From Vitellaria paradoxa (lineage: Eukaryota > Streptophyta > Magnoliopsida > Ericales > Sapotaceae), in assembly GCA_019916065.1 (NCBI GenBank), contig CM034233.1, positions 39,658,862 through 39,722,861 on the forward strand: a DNA stretch of 64,000 nucleotides, given 5' to 3'. How positions within the stretch are numbered: position 1 is the first letter of the stretch; the number at the start of each line of letters is the position of its first letter. Shown here piece by piece: positions 43,551-54,744 of the stretch. A program made the position numbers and the translations under genes. The notes under the pieces were generated by a model that ran no database searches, had not been told where the DNA came from, and was given only the letters and a program-made list of their open reading frames with translations.

Positions 43551-43991
43551 CTAGTGTGCTTTTGCTACGCTCGGTCTGTCCAGCTCATCAAGAAATATAG
43601 TGTTGTTGAGTCGTGTTCTTAATGCTACAGCTAATGTTGCCAAGGTGTCTGCATGCGAATTGAGATCTCTACCAATAAGCTCGATCCTAACTACATTGAA
43701 ATCTTGAAGTTTCTTATTTGATAGCTCAAGATATTCTGCCATTCACTCATTTCTCGCTGCATACTCACCCTTAAACTGGTTAGCCACTAATTGAGAGTTT
43801 GTTTTTATAAACACATTTCGAGCAAACAAACGTCGAGCAATTTCCAACCCTACCAACAGCACCTCGTACTTAGCCTCATTATTTGTTGTCTCAAAGTTTA
43901 GTTTGATCGCATGCTCTATAATTACTCTTTTGGGGGTTGTTAGAACCACTCTGACTTCTGCCCCCTTCTTGATGATGACCATCGACTTCAA
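43551..43991 (-). pseudogene. TAT second (archaeal-type) RNase H
   Basis: ETTNNEAKYEVLLVGLEIA (43910-43850), VFIKTNSQLVANQFKGEY (43825-43765), and RIELIGRDLNSHADTLATLA (43690-43625) show the archaeal-like RNase H. Conserved Glu (NNEAKYE) and Asp (HAD) remain; the usual Asp of the SDSQL motif is Asn (KTNSQL). A stop divides it at 43743. TAT elements carry this in addition to the ordinary gypsy RNase H. Confidence 0.85.
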
Positions 43992-44362
43992 TCTGCCAGG
44001 GCGGGGTAGTCGGTCCTTCCTCTGTATTTAGTTCTACTTGCCATACATTCTCAATGCATTCAATGGCTAGGGAGGTGAATTCTGCTACGAAATCCGCTAG
44101 AACTTGTGCTTTTATTGCAGTCCTGGGCACGAATTTGATGTTGAATACTGCTAGATGCATCGCCCATTTGGCCAACCTCCCCGCGATATTGGCCTTCTTT
44201 AAGAGCTGTCCAATTGGTTGATCAGTCACCACCTCAATGGTGTGAGCATGAAAATAATGAGCCAGCTTCTTAGATGCCATCACCAATGCCAGCATGAACT
44301 TTTCTAAAGGAAGATACCTCGTCTCTACCCCTTGCAAAGTGTTGCTAGTGAAGTAGATTGGT
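43992..44362 (-). pseudogene. TAT RNase H (gypsy type)
   Basis: TRYLPLEKFMLALVMASKKL (44320-44260), AHTIEVVTDQPIGQLL (about 44250-44200), GRLAKWAMHLAVFNIKFVPR (44175-44115) match the gypsy RNase H C-terminal half. Linked by a stop at 44365 to RT upstream. Confidence 0.86.
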
Positions 44363-44364
44363 TT

Positions 44365-45201
44365 TTACATTCCTTTTTCTTGTTTGAGCAAAACTACACT
44401 GACAGCATGACTAGAGACAGATAAGTAGAGTTGTAGAACGTCCCCAGGCTGGGGAGTTGTTAAAATTGGAGCTGTAGTTAAATATTCTTTCAATTGCTTC
44501 AGCGCTTGATCTACTTCTTCATCCCAGACTAGTTTGTTGGAACCCTTTAGTAGCCTGAAGAATGGTCGGCATTTGTTTGATACCCGACTAATGAATCTAT
44601 TCAATGCAGCTACCATACCAGTGAGCTTCTGTACTTCCTTCTTTGTCCTAGGTGGAATCATACTTTGTATTGTTTGGATCTGGTTAGGGTCTGTTTCTAT
44701 CCCTCTCTTGGTGACCAAATGGCCCAAGAACTTTCCCGAGCTGACCCCAAAAGCACATTTCGTAGCGTTAAGCTTCAGTCTATAGTTGTTCAACACATTA
44801 AACACATGCTGCAAGTGTTCATTATGAGTCTCTGGTTCCCTACTCCTCACCACCATGTCATCAATGTATATTTCCAAAATCTTTCTTAAATCTTCCTTGA
44901 ACATCTTCGTAACCAAACATTGGTATGTGGCCCCGGCTTTCTTCAATCCAAAAGGCATAACTTTATAACAGAATATACCTCTTGGTGTAATGAAGGCAGT
45001 CTTCTCCTCATCAGGTTTGAACATGGGGATCTGATGATACCCCCTGTAAGCATCTAAAAATGACATCCTTGCACTACCAGCCGTCGAATCAACGAGCTGG
45101 TCGATCTTCAGCAGTGGGAACAGATCCTTTGTGTAAGCTTTGTTGAGGTCCGTATAATCCACACAGACTCTCCGCTTCCCGTTCTTCTTCTTTACCACCA
45201 T
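44365..45201 (-). CDS. TAT reverse transcriptase
   Basis: 278-residue open block. KKNGKRRVCVDYTDLNKA (residues about 4-21), SFLDAYRGYHQIPM (about 47-60), TPRGIFCYKVMPFGLKKAGA, catalytic IYIDDMVVRS (about 110-119), KCAFGVSSGKFLGHLVTKRG, followed by the start of RNase H (LYLSVSSHAVSVVLL). The palm YIDD is intact. The native polyprotein begins further upstream; the internal ATG is arbitrary. Confidence 0.92.
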   Translation of the reverse strand: MVVKKKNGKRRVCVDYTDLNKAYTKDLFPLLKIDQLVDSTAGSARMSFLDAYRGYHQIPMFKPDEEKTAFITPRGIFCYKVMPFGLKKAGATYQCLVTKMFKEDLRKILEIYIDDMVVRSREPETHNEHLQHVFNVLNNYRLKLNATKCAFGVSSGKFLGHLVTKRGIETDPNQIQTIQSMIPPRTKKEVQKLTGMVAALNRFISRVSNKCRPFFRLLKGSNKLVWDEEVDQALKQLKEYLTTAPILTTPQPGDVLQLYLSVSSHAVSVVLLKQEKGM

Positions 45202-45714
45202 AGTATTTGCCAGTCACTCGGGATACGACATTTCCCTTATGGCATTCACCTCCAGCAACCGCCCGACCTCCTCAGTGACTGTCTCTGCATGCTGTAACGC
45301 AGATCTCCTTGCCTTCTAAATCACTGGTTTGGCTCCAAGATTTACAATCAATCGGTGGCTTATAACCTCGGGAGAGATCTCGAGCATTTCTTGGGGCATC
45401 CAAGTGAAAGTCCCAATATTTTTTAAAAGCATCTCTGTCAGCTTCAATTTCTCTTCCACAGATAAGCCCGCTCCAATCAGAAAGAATCTATCTTCCTCAA
45501 CTAAGCCCACCAGAACCTTTTCCAAGCCCTCGATTGCCTTGTCCTCTGGATTCCCTCCAACATCATTAATCTTTAGGGTGTCCTCAGGGAGTTCTGTCAG
45601 CTGGACTTGCTCGGGAAGGGGCTTATACTTTAAAGCGGTAGTAAAGCACCATCGTGATGTATCTTGATCCCATTTGATCTCGATCACCTCATCATCATAT
45701 GGAAACTTGAGCAC
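45202..45714 (-). pseudogene. TAT protease-RT linker
   Basis: KFPYDDEVIEIKWDQDTSRW, EEKLKLTEMLLKNIGTFTW and EMLEISPEVISHRLIVN are the conserved gypsy/TAT connection before RT. A stop at 45316 and others to 45220 separate it from RT. Confidence 0.82.
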
Positions 45715-45726
45715 TTGATGGTAAGT

Positions 45727-46140
45727 TTATGGAACATCTTTCAACATGTAGATCCACGATCTTCCTACTATAGCATTATAGGAAGATGGTGCATCAACAA
45801 CAGTAAACTCCACTTCATATTCCGCCGGTCCTGCCTGAACTGGTATAATTACTCTCCTGAGAGGCCAAACTGTAGCAGAATTAAATCTGACGAGTGGCAA
45901 TCTGGCCGGTTCCAGGTCCTCTTCCATCAAACCCAATTTTTTGAACAAGCTCAAGAACATCACCTCAGTGGAGCTCCCAGAATCAACCAAAATCCTCTTT
46001 ACGTCGGTCTCAAACATCTTCAGAATTATGCCCAAGGCGTCATTATGGGGCCGCTGCACCTTATCACACTCATCCTCAAAAAATGAGATGCCCCGAGTAG
46101 TTTCCCTTCAAAGTCGTTTGGTCGGCGTTGCATCAACTTT
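45727..46140 (-). pseudogene. TAT protease
   Basis: HNDALGIILKMFETDVKRIL then VDSGSSTEVMF (about 45985-45955) is the retropepsin motif with DSG intact, followed by YNAIVGRSW (45790-45760). The upstream boundary is diffuse. Confidence 0.85.
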
Positions 46141-46399
46141 CAACACTTCCCCAAATTTACCTACGTGCTAGTCTTCGCCCCTCGAATAGACAACAATACC
46201 CTGTGGATGACTTTCCATGTGGATAACATGGATTACTGTTGAGCGATTAACTTCTCTCCTGGGCCTTGCCCTCAGGGGTCGTTGGTCACTTTCTAGCTCT
46301 ACACCCTGTTCCTCCATGCGTTCCCGCCTTCGTTCTCCTCTTTCATCTTCCCCCGGAGCTCGAGGTTGCTGATTTCCTTCCTACGTTCTTGCTTCATCA

Positions 46400-47972
46400 A
46401 TATACTCCTTCAGATGGCCCTCATTTACTAGATCCTTAAGGAGATATCACAAAGAACGGTATGCTTCGGTTCGATGCCCCCTGTCCCGGTGATAAGATCA
46501 ATAATCCCTATGAGCTTCTTTACCTGGGTAATTAGGCAACTTCTTTGCCCACCTGAAGAAGGTTTGTCCTTGATGAGTGGAAGAATCCTAAAGATCAGTT
46601 CCTTAAACACCATCTTAACTGCTTCGAAGACTGACTTCCTGCCTTCGATAGGCTCCCTCGTCTCGTCCCGTTGCCTTCCTCCCCTTGACCCAGAGGATCT
46701 AGCTTCTCTTTGATCAACAACTTTCATTTCATCCTCCACCTTTGCATATTTCTCAAAGCAACACATCAAATCTGACATATTTTGCACTGGCTTCTTTGTG
46801 AGGGAAAGCCATAGTTTCTCAACTTTCTACAGGCCCAACTTGAATAAGGCAACTGCCAGTTGCTCAGAACAAACTTCCACTTCATTATACAGTTCCATAT
46901 AACTCCAGGAATAATCTCTTAGGCTCTCACTGCTTCTCTTCTTCATTGTAAAGAGTACGTCAGCACTTTTTGGCTGTTTTGTATTAGCCAAAAACCTGGC
47001 GACAAATTCCTTTGCCAACTGTCTCCAACTACCGATGTTCCCTGGCGGCAATTTATGGAACCACTGAAGTGCCACATCCCCTAAACTTGAGGGGAACACG
47101 GCACATGAGCTCATCATTCGAACTCCAAAGCGTCATGGCTTACATGTAATGCCTATAATGCGCCAGGGGATCTGATTTCCTATCGTATGTAATAAAACGG
47201 GGAGTAACAAACTTTTTAGGTGGCTCCGCTTCCGTTATTTCGCTGGTAAAAGGGGAGGTAGAGATCCTGCCCAACGCCCTCCTAGCCATCATACAAGTAG
47301 ACTATTCCGAAGCTTGCCATTCTTCCTCTGGGGCCTTTTCTTCCCTCTTGGACTTGCCTGGCACCTTTGTCTTCACTAGCATCGCCTCATCTCCTGAAGA
47401 ACCTCATTTTCCTTTATGTTGTAACCCTGGAACAGGGTTTCTTCTCAAAAGAGTGTCATTTCTCATCTGAAGGTTCGTCACTTTTGCTCGTTGTAATTGC
47501 ATGGACTCCTGGCGTTGAATATGGGTTGAATGTACACCTAAATGTTCAACCCTAGAAGTGGTCACAGGTGCAACTACAGGTTCTCACTTGGAGCTGGGAA
47601 TTTTCTCCACGTGACTCCCTGCCCCCTTTCGGGAATGCATCCTAGGCTGATCTTCATGCAACTCGTCATACTCATCATCTGCATTGGAATCGGGCCCCTT
47701 CTCATCAGAAAAGCTTCCATCAGGTCCTTTTCTCTCTCCTTCCTTAGCTCTTGCAAGATTTTCTCTAACTCCACCTGCTTTGCTCTTGCCAAATCCTGTA
47801 GCTCTTGTCTTTTTTTGGTTGCCTCCAGGTCAATTATCCTCCGTTGTTTCTTTGTTGCTTGACTTGGTGTTGCAATCACTAGTTTATTTCCCTTCTGCCT
47901 GACCCCCAAAGGGTTCGTTCCACCAAAAGGTGATTATGGTGGTGACGAATTTCCAGCTGAAGCCATCATCAT
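46400..47972 (-). pseudogene. TAT gag
   Basis: The start is the ATG cluster at 47972-47966 (MMMASAGNSS..). 47909-47700 has a Lys/Glu-rich helical segment. 47117-46827 is the retrotransposon gag core (FPSSLGDVALQWFHKLPPG; WRQLAKEFVARFLANTKQPK; LYNEVEVCSEQLAVALFKLG). 46787-46428 reads DLMCCFEKYAKVEDEM, then VFKELIFRIL, and a degraded zinc-knuckle area. Several stops lie between 47120 and 47570. Confidence 0.85.
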
Positions 47973-48032
47973 TCTTCTTTCTCAAAAAATTGAACAAAGT
48001 AATAACTCGATTATCGTGGGGAACCGAACAAC

Positions 48033-48054
48033 GAGCCCCACGGTGGGCCCAAAA
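48033..48054 (-). promoter_or_regulatory. Primer binding region of TAT element
   Basis: The minus strand reads TTTTGGGCCCACCGTGGGGC next to the 5' LTR. The matching tRNA was not assigned. Confidence 0.55.
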
Positions 48055-48784
48055 TGTGCGTGCAAAAAACTGACTCTGTCTGAATTTGCCCTCCTTGTCA
48101 ACTGGAAACTCGAAAATAATCCTGCAGAGCACAAGAAAACAAAGGGTTATGGCTGGAGATGGGATCTCTGACCAGAATACCATTCGATGGTCAAGTCAGT
48201 AGAGACTTAAAGTGGGAATCAAGGAAGTAAGGAAAATAGTGTAACAAAGTTAGCAACAGGGCATGTATTTGGTTTTTTGGCCAAGTGTCCTATTATACTT
48301 GGATAGCCCATTTTAAATTAATAAATAAATTATTAAATAAATAAATTAGTGACACGATGGCAATCATCGTGTACCCCACTTTCGTAGATCTTCGTACATC
48401 GTTCCTTTCTGTTGCATTTAATGCTTTCCTCTTTCCATGTAATACCCCCATCCCCCATTTAATGCGTGGGCTGAATGGCGCCCGAATTGACCGGTTTTGG
48501 GCCCATAGTTGCCCAAATGTCACTTCTGTCTGCACATGTCATTACTCGTAGAGATGAAAACTCACTAAGTTCATTTTCATGTAATTAAGTTAATTCATTT
48601 GTGACTATTTTTCATTTATAGTTAGGCCTTAACTCCTGGGACTCCATTCCACGTGGGTCCTTCCTTCTAGCTATTTCTATCTCCTCCAATATTCATCTCA
48701 AACTGCTCGGTAGAACGCCACATGTCCCCCACTCTAACTTGCTCGGGAAAGCTCCATGTGTCGTGGGTTGTTTTTATACCAACA
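48055..48784 (-). repeat. 5' LTR of TAT element
   Basis: 730 bp, begins TGTGCG and ends CCAACA on plus, followed by CCCAT. Confidence 0.92.
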
Positions 48785-48789
48785 CCCAT

Positions 48790-49031
48790 TATCTGAAAGA
48801 GAATTTAATTTACTTTAGAACAAGTTCAAGAAAATGGGCATCTCCAGAACGCAAACAAGACCTTAGAATCTATCGGAAATGTGCACAAATGCCCATCCAA
48901 ATTTGTAGACCCAAATGGTTTGTCGTCATGATGTTTGAAAGGGTATCCAAAACAGAGAGGTTCTGATTTTTGGTAATTGATTAGATGGGTATTGTTGTTT
49001 TTTATGCATAACCAGTAGTAGTAGTAGTTGT
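48790..49031. other. Unassigned flank
   Basis: Open frames exist on both strands but none is recognised. Confidence 0.4.
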
Positions 49032-49479
49032 TGTAATTTCCACAGCCTTTCTTGAACGGTTTTTGCCTATGTGCATGTGTTTCTCGCAGTACTTTGAATC
49101 TGAGTAGGCTTCTTTTGAGCATCACCATGTTTTTCTCATCTATTCTCCTACACATTCCTAGCTCTTGATCGGTATTCCTCCTAAAATGCATCTTAAAACA
49201 GTTCCACCCAACTATGCCCACAAATCAAATAAATAAATACTACCCAAAAAAATGTTATAATTTCCACAGCCTTTCTTGAACGGTTTCTACCCGTGTGCAT
49301 ATGTCTCTCGCAGTACTTTGAATCTGGGTAGGCTTCTTTTGAGCATCCCCATGTTTTTCTCGTCTATTTTCCTGCACATTCCTAGCTCTGGATCAGTTTT
49401 CCTCCCAAAATGCATCTCAAAACAGTTCCACCCAACTATGCCCACAAATCAAATAAATAAATACTGCCCAAAAAAAAAC
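49032..49479. repeat. 224-bp tandem duplication
   Basis: Two copies (49032-49255, 49256-49479), sharing TTTCCACAGCCTTTCTTGAA at the start and AAATAAATAAATACT-CCC at the end. Copies differ by scattered substitutions. An open minus-strand frame exists in both but is unrecognised. Confidence 0.88.
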
Positions 49480-49557
49480 ATATATAAATATGTATGCATA
49501 ATTACCCCAAAAAAATGTGTATACATGTAACTATATATATGTATATCTCAAGCAAGA

Positions 49558-49786
49558 TCACCAACCGATTTTGGTATCAAGACGAGGAATTCTCATCTTT
49601 TTTGCGTCTCCCCAAGTTTGTCATCATCTCTGGCAAAAAAATCTCCATTTCGATCAGCAAATTATGGTCTCAAAATCCTAAATTAACCCCGAGTTTTTGC
49701 TAAGTCTCTCTCCACCATTGAGATGGAGCTTTTGGAGGACTACACTCGTGTAATCTCCTATGGCCCAAATCCGAGGACTACCCACA
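49558..49786 (+). pseudogene. FLZ (FCS-like zinc finger) gene fragment
   Basis: One frame reads SPTDFGIKTRNSH, KSPFRSANYGLKILN, a TAA, then FAKSLSTIEMELLEDYTR and VISYGPNPRTTH (to 49785). The EDYT-VIS-GPNP-TTH segment is the conserved region just before the FCS zinc finger of FLZ/DUF581 proteins, plant-specific SnRK1 adaptor proteins. A donor-like A|GTAGTT follows at 49786-49787. The zinc-finger exon was not found downstream. One internal stop; probably a decayed or partial gene. Confidence 0.6.
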
Positions 49787-49886
49787 GTAGTTGTGGTGTT
49801 GCTGGGTTCCTTATTGGAAAGGGAGTCGTTGGGGGTGAATGGGTGATCGACAATTGGAGGTAGGGGTGATCGGTGAAGGGGAGTTG
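49787..49886. other. Sequence between FLZ fragment and foldback element
   Basis: About 100 bp, G-rich, no feature seen; may be intron sequence of the FLZ fragment. Confidence 0.4.
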
Positions 49887-52800
49887 TGGCAATTTTACCT
49901 TAATACATATATTAATTATACAATATAGCTAAATACCCTTGCATGAAACTATTTGTAAAACTGGGTTGGGTGTCACCACTGGTGCTGATGACACTTTCAC
50001 CTCGCCGAGTGAAAACGTTGCAAGCTGTAGGTTGCATGTGGCTGGTTAATTTAACGACAGTGCGTTGCTGGTTACAGTAACGACATCCATAGTCATCGGA
50101 ACTAGTGACGACACCACACATCAAAACCCTCCTCTCACATTTTCTCTGTAAAAAAGAGAGATTTATATTAATATAATTAAAAATTTAACAATATACAGAA
50201 ATCAATTGCGACAGAAGTATTTCTAAAAATCGACGCGGTGTCGGCAGTGCTTTCAACGACACCATGTCAACAATAGCATTGACGACACAAACATCAAGTT
50301 TTTCGCTATGTTGTCACTGGTAGTGACGACACACCTTATGCTTACCCTATATCGTCAATTGTACTGACGACTTTATGTCCAAATGTCAACTTGCACTGAT
50401 GACTTTTGGCTTATGTTGCATTGACGGCTTGTTGGCCTAATCTCCATTATGTTCAATAAACTAAAATTAGTTTTAAATCAATTTAAAAGTAATATGTAAT
50501 TAATTCATATAATTAAATCAATTTAATATAATTAAATCAGATAATATAATTATCTAAATTAATATGTAATATATTTAAATCAATTAGATAATATAATTAA
50601 ATCAATTTAATTTAATATAATCAGATAATATAATTAAATCAATTTAATTTAATTATGTAAATTAATATGTAATATATTTTATTAATTTATTTTTAATAAA
50701 TAACACAATTAGTTTAGTTAAATTAATTTAAATTAATAGAAATGATTAATTCATATAATTTAATCTAATAATTAATTTAATTATCGTTAAATAAATTTTA
50801 TTAAATTATTTTTAATACATATCATAATTAAATTATATGAAATATATTTTATTTAATCATTTTTACTAATTTTTTAAATATATTTTATTTAATCATTTAT
50901 ATGAGGGTTTCGGCTTACTAAAAAATTATAATTTATTCAATTATTTTTAATAAATAATATAATAAGATTATAATTTATTATATTTTATATTTATTGAATT
51001 AAATAATTTTTAATAAATAATTTATTTTAATTGTTATGAAATATATTTTATTAATTTTTTAAAACTAATTAAATTAATATTTTATTAAAATAAAAATTAA
51101 TAATAGTAAATAAAATTGTATTTTCAAATGTAATTTTAATTTGAATTTTACAAAAAATGGCAATAGAAAATAAGAAACAAAAAACATAAGTAAGAAAATG
51201 ACAGCATTATTAACTGGGTTCTTAATATTAAATTTTTAAATTAAATTTTTTATTTTTGTTATGTATGATTTTGTTCTTTATTTCAGTACCTTTTTTTTTT
51301 TGGAAAAACGATAAATATAGATATATATAATCTAATAATTAATTTAATTAGCATTAAATAAATTTTATTAAATTATTTTTAATAAATGTCATAATTAAAT
51401 TATATGAAATAATTTTATTAAGTTATTAAATATATTTTATTTTCATATAATTTAATTATGACATTTATTAAAAATAATTTAATAAAATTTATTTAATACT
51501 AATTAAATTAATTATTAGATTATATATATCTATGTTTATCGTTTTTCCAAAGAAAAGGCATTGAGATAAAGAATAAAATCATACCTAACAAAAATAAAAA
51601 ATTAAAATTAAAATTTTAATATTACGAACCCATTTAATAACGCTGTCATTTTCTTATTTATGTTTTCTATTTTTTATTTTCTATTGCCATTTTTTCTAAA
51701 ATGAAAACTAAAATTATATTTGAAAATAAAATTTTATTTACTATTATTAATTTTTCTTTTAATAAAATATTAATTTAATTAGTTTTAAAAAATTAATTAA
51801 ATTTAATAAAATATATTTCATAACAATTAAATTAAACTATTTATTAAAAATTATTTAATTCAATAAATATGAAATATAATAAATTATAATCTTATTATAT
51901 TATTTATTAAAAATAATTGAATAAATTATAATTTTTTCGTAACCCGAAACCCTCATATAAATGATTAAAATATATTTAAAAAATTAGTAAAAATGATTAA
52001 ACAAAATATATTTCATATAATTTAATTATGATATGTATTAAAAATAATTTAATAAAAATTATTTAATGCTAATTAAATTAATTATTAGATTAAATTATTT
52101 GAATTAATTATTTCTATTAATTTAAATTAATTTAACTAAACTAATTGTGTTATTTATTAAAAATAAATTAATTAAATATATTACATATTAATTTAGATAA
52201 TTAAATTAAATTGATTTAATTATATTATCTGATTGATTTAAATATATTACATATTAATTTAGATAATTATATTATCTGATTTAATTATATTAAATTTATT
52301 CAATTATATGAATTAATTACATATTACTTTTAAATTTATTTTAATATAATTTTAGTTTATTGAACATAGTGGAGATTAGGCCAACAAGGCGTCAGTGCAA
52401 CATAGGCCAAAAGTCGTCAGTGCAAGTTGACATTTGAACGTGAAGTCGTCAGTACAAGTGACAATATAGGATAAGCATTAGGTGTGTCGTCACTACCAGT
52501 GACGACATGGCGGAAAACCTGATGTTTGTGTCGTCAGTAGCACTGCCGACATCGCGTCGATTTTTTGAAAATACTTCTGCCATGATTGATTTCTGTACAT
52601 TGTTAAATTTTTAATTATATTAATGTAAATCTCTCTTGTAAAAAAACTCTCTCTCTTTAACTTCCTATCATGGAATAAGATGACCAGTTTGGAGATCGAT
52701 ACACTAATGTCCTTCGACCTCTCTAATCCTCATCGGCACCTCTCCAATCTTCATTGGCTCCTCAACCACCGCCGACTCAATTCGAACAACCCTCTTCAAG

Positions 52801-53108
52801 CCGTCCTATCAATTTCAAAGTTAAGAGTGACGATGAAGAGATTCTCGACGGAGTACCTTATTCCAGCTCCGAATTCAATCTCGCAAGCGCTCTCTAGGAC
52901 CAAACCATGGATTTTAAGTTCAAGAAGAGTTCAGTTAGGGAGGTGCCGTCAGTTCAAACAGCGACATGGGGCTGTCGTCAGTTCAACCAGTGACATGGGA
53001 GTGTCGTTGACGGCAGTAACGACACCCATCCCACTTTTGCAAATAGTTCCACGCAGGTGTGTTTAGGTATATTGTATAATTAATATATGTATTAAGATAA
53101 AATTGCCA
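49887..53108. mobile_element. Large foldback (inverted-repeat) element
   Basis: Almost the whole 3.2 kb is a palindrome: left arm 49887 to about 51404, right arm about 51438-53108, with a spacer of roughly 35 bp. Ends are TGGCAATTTTA...TAAAATTGCCA. Outer parts (49930-50460, 52370-53060) carry many TGACGAC/GTCGTCA words; the inner part is very AT-rich. No transposase ORF. No clear target duplication was found. Superfamily unknown (Mutator-like is possible). Confidence 0.88.
52676..52960 (+). pseudogene. Gene-like insert in the right arm of the foldback element
   Basis: About 280 bp with no counterpart at the matching place in the left arm (about 50000-50145). The plus frame from ATG 52670 reads DDQFGDRYTNV, stop, SSSAPLQSSLAPQPPPTQF, RPINFKVKSDDEEILDGVPY, FNLASAL, stop, MDFKFKKS. 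Its base composition is coding-like, unlike the AT-rich arms. The family was not recognised. Read as a captured host gene fragment. Confidence 0.55.
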
Positions 53109-53700
53109 GGACTTCTTGGTGGCGGTGGCACTAAAGGGTGGCAAGGACAACTAGCGCAAAGAGGAGAAATGAATTTGCAAAGAGAGAGAGGGGGTTGTTT
53201 AGTAGAGAGAAAAATGAGAATGGTGTAAACCAATTAACATTTTTTAGGGTAAATTTGTCTCAATAATAAAATATTTTAGAGGTGGAAAATAAAGACGAAT
53301 CAAGTTATTCATGAGCTTTTTGAATTCAGCTAAAAAAAAAAACTCAACTCGAACTTGACTCGTGATTAAAACGAGTTCGAATTAAGCTTGATTTGTGACT
53401 CGTTTAAATTCGAGCTCGAGTTTAATCTTGGTATTAAAAAAGTTCAGCTTGAAACCTCGAAAAAATAATATTATTATATTTTTATAATATTTTGTTTATT
53501 ATATTTTAGACTAAATGGTATTATTTTGTTTTAATTGAACTAAGCTCAAACCCATAAAAGTTCAAAACGAGCTCAAGTTCGATATAAATAATTTGAACTC
53601 AGTTCAAACAAGTTAAAACTCGACTCGAATCGACTCGTTTTTATCCTTAAAATATTTTAACAGAGTTAAGGTTTAAACTAATAAAAGAGAATCGAAGTTA
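53109..53700. other. Intergenic with clustered TCGAG/AGTTCGA words
   Basis: From 53290 to 53640 many copies of CTCGA, TCGAACT and GAGTTCGA in both orientations surround an AT-rich centre. Possibly a small inverted-repeat transposon; limits unclear. Confidence 0.4.
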
Positions 53701-53798
53701 GTGATTTTTGAAAATAAATAAGGTATATGTAAATTTTAAATGTTGAGGGTATATGTGTAATTAATTTAATGTTTAGGGGAGGTGCATGTAATTTATCC
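53701..53798 (-). repeat. Inverted copy of the 36765 dispersed repeat
   Basis: The minus strand reads ACATGCACCTCCCCTAAACA... CATATACCCTCAACATTTAA, matching 36765-36870. Confidence 0.6.
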
Positions 53799-54744
53799 TT
53801 TTTTTAACTTTATCGTTAAAAATATAAAAAATTTAGAAAATGCTATTTGGGAAAAATATTTTTCAAAATACTATTGATGAAATTGCGAAACGACATCACA
53901 ATTTTTCACAAATTTGAAAATACAAATAAGATAGCATTTTAACCTGAGTAGCTAAAACTGTGAAATGAGATTGAAATTTCAAGTGAGATTAGGTTTTCCG
54001 CCGCCAATGAAGTCACCGCCTGTTTGCCATTCTACCGCCAAAGAACCATTTACTTTTGGAGGTTCTTTCGAGCTTCTTAGATCATGTAATTAAGCCGTTG
54101 GACAAAATTATGTGTGTAGATATATTTACTGTGTGCGCTTAGAAAATGAAAAAAGAACAAACGATTATCTGATTTTTTGAGTTGCGAATAATAAGTGTTT
54201 TCTGGGTTTCTTCTGTATGATTGCCGGAGGGTGGGGGGAGGGGCAGGCATGGCCATGGCTCTTGTGTGTCAGTCCTATTGATAGACTTCGCTTGCTTAGC
54301 TAACCAGCTACACAAATCCAAGTATACTTGCTTACGTACAAGGCACTGGGCATGTAATGGTCTGGTTACTTTTTATCTTGCTAATGCTTTGTTAGGCAGG
54401 CGCGACACTAAGCCAAGCCACGAATGAAAAAATCTTTCCTCAAATACCGACCATCGGTCTGTCAATGGCGACAAAAAACCCAATCCCGTTTTGTAGTTTC
54501 ATAAAAGACTGAAACAGTTACGTCATTTCACGGTTTCAGATTACTTAAAATCACAATTTCATTTCGTAATTTTAGACCTATAATTACAATCTCATTTTGC
54601 GGGCACAGGCTTATATCTACCCAGTGTTTAGGCTTGCTAGAATCCGTGATATCACTTTGCGATTCCAAATACTTTTTTCCGAACAGCATTTCTCAAATTT
54701 TTTATATTTTTTAACAGTAAAGTTAAAAAAAAAAAAAAAAAAAA
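53799..54744. repeat. Inverted-repeat (MITE/foldback-like) element
   Basis: Left AACTTTATCGTTAAAAATAT (53806 on) pairs with inverted right AACTTTACTGTTAAAAAATA (54724 back), and the match extends about 100 bp including ATGCTATTTGGGAAAAA / ATGCTGTTCGGAAAAAA. The middle (54000-54460) is unmatched. Confidence 0.65.

Larger units (their letters stand above)
37379..48784 (-). mobile_element. Ty3/gypsy TAT-lineage LTR retrotransposon
   Basis: 11.4 kb with LTRs 37379-38114 and 48055-48784 and perfect target duplication CCCAT (37374-37378, 48785-48789). Gag-pol runs on minus: gag, protease, RT, RNase H, a second archaeal-type RNase H, integrase. Between pol and the 3' LTR is an oppositely oriented ORF with introns. 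The second RNase H and antisense ORF are hallmarks of the TAT clade. All ORFs are broken, so it is inactive. Confidence 0.93.

Noticed and set aside
48826..49221. 131-codon minus ORF
   Set aside because: Lies in tandemly duplicated sequence, ends in low complexity, and no family was recognised.
52680..53066. 128-codon plus ORF in the foldback arm
   Set aside because: It is in a different frame from the better coding-like frame starting at 52670 and runs into arm repeats.
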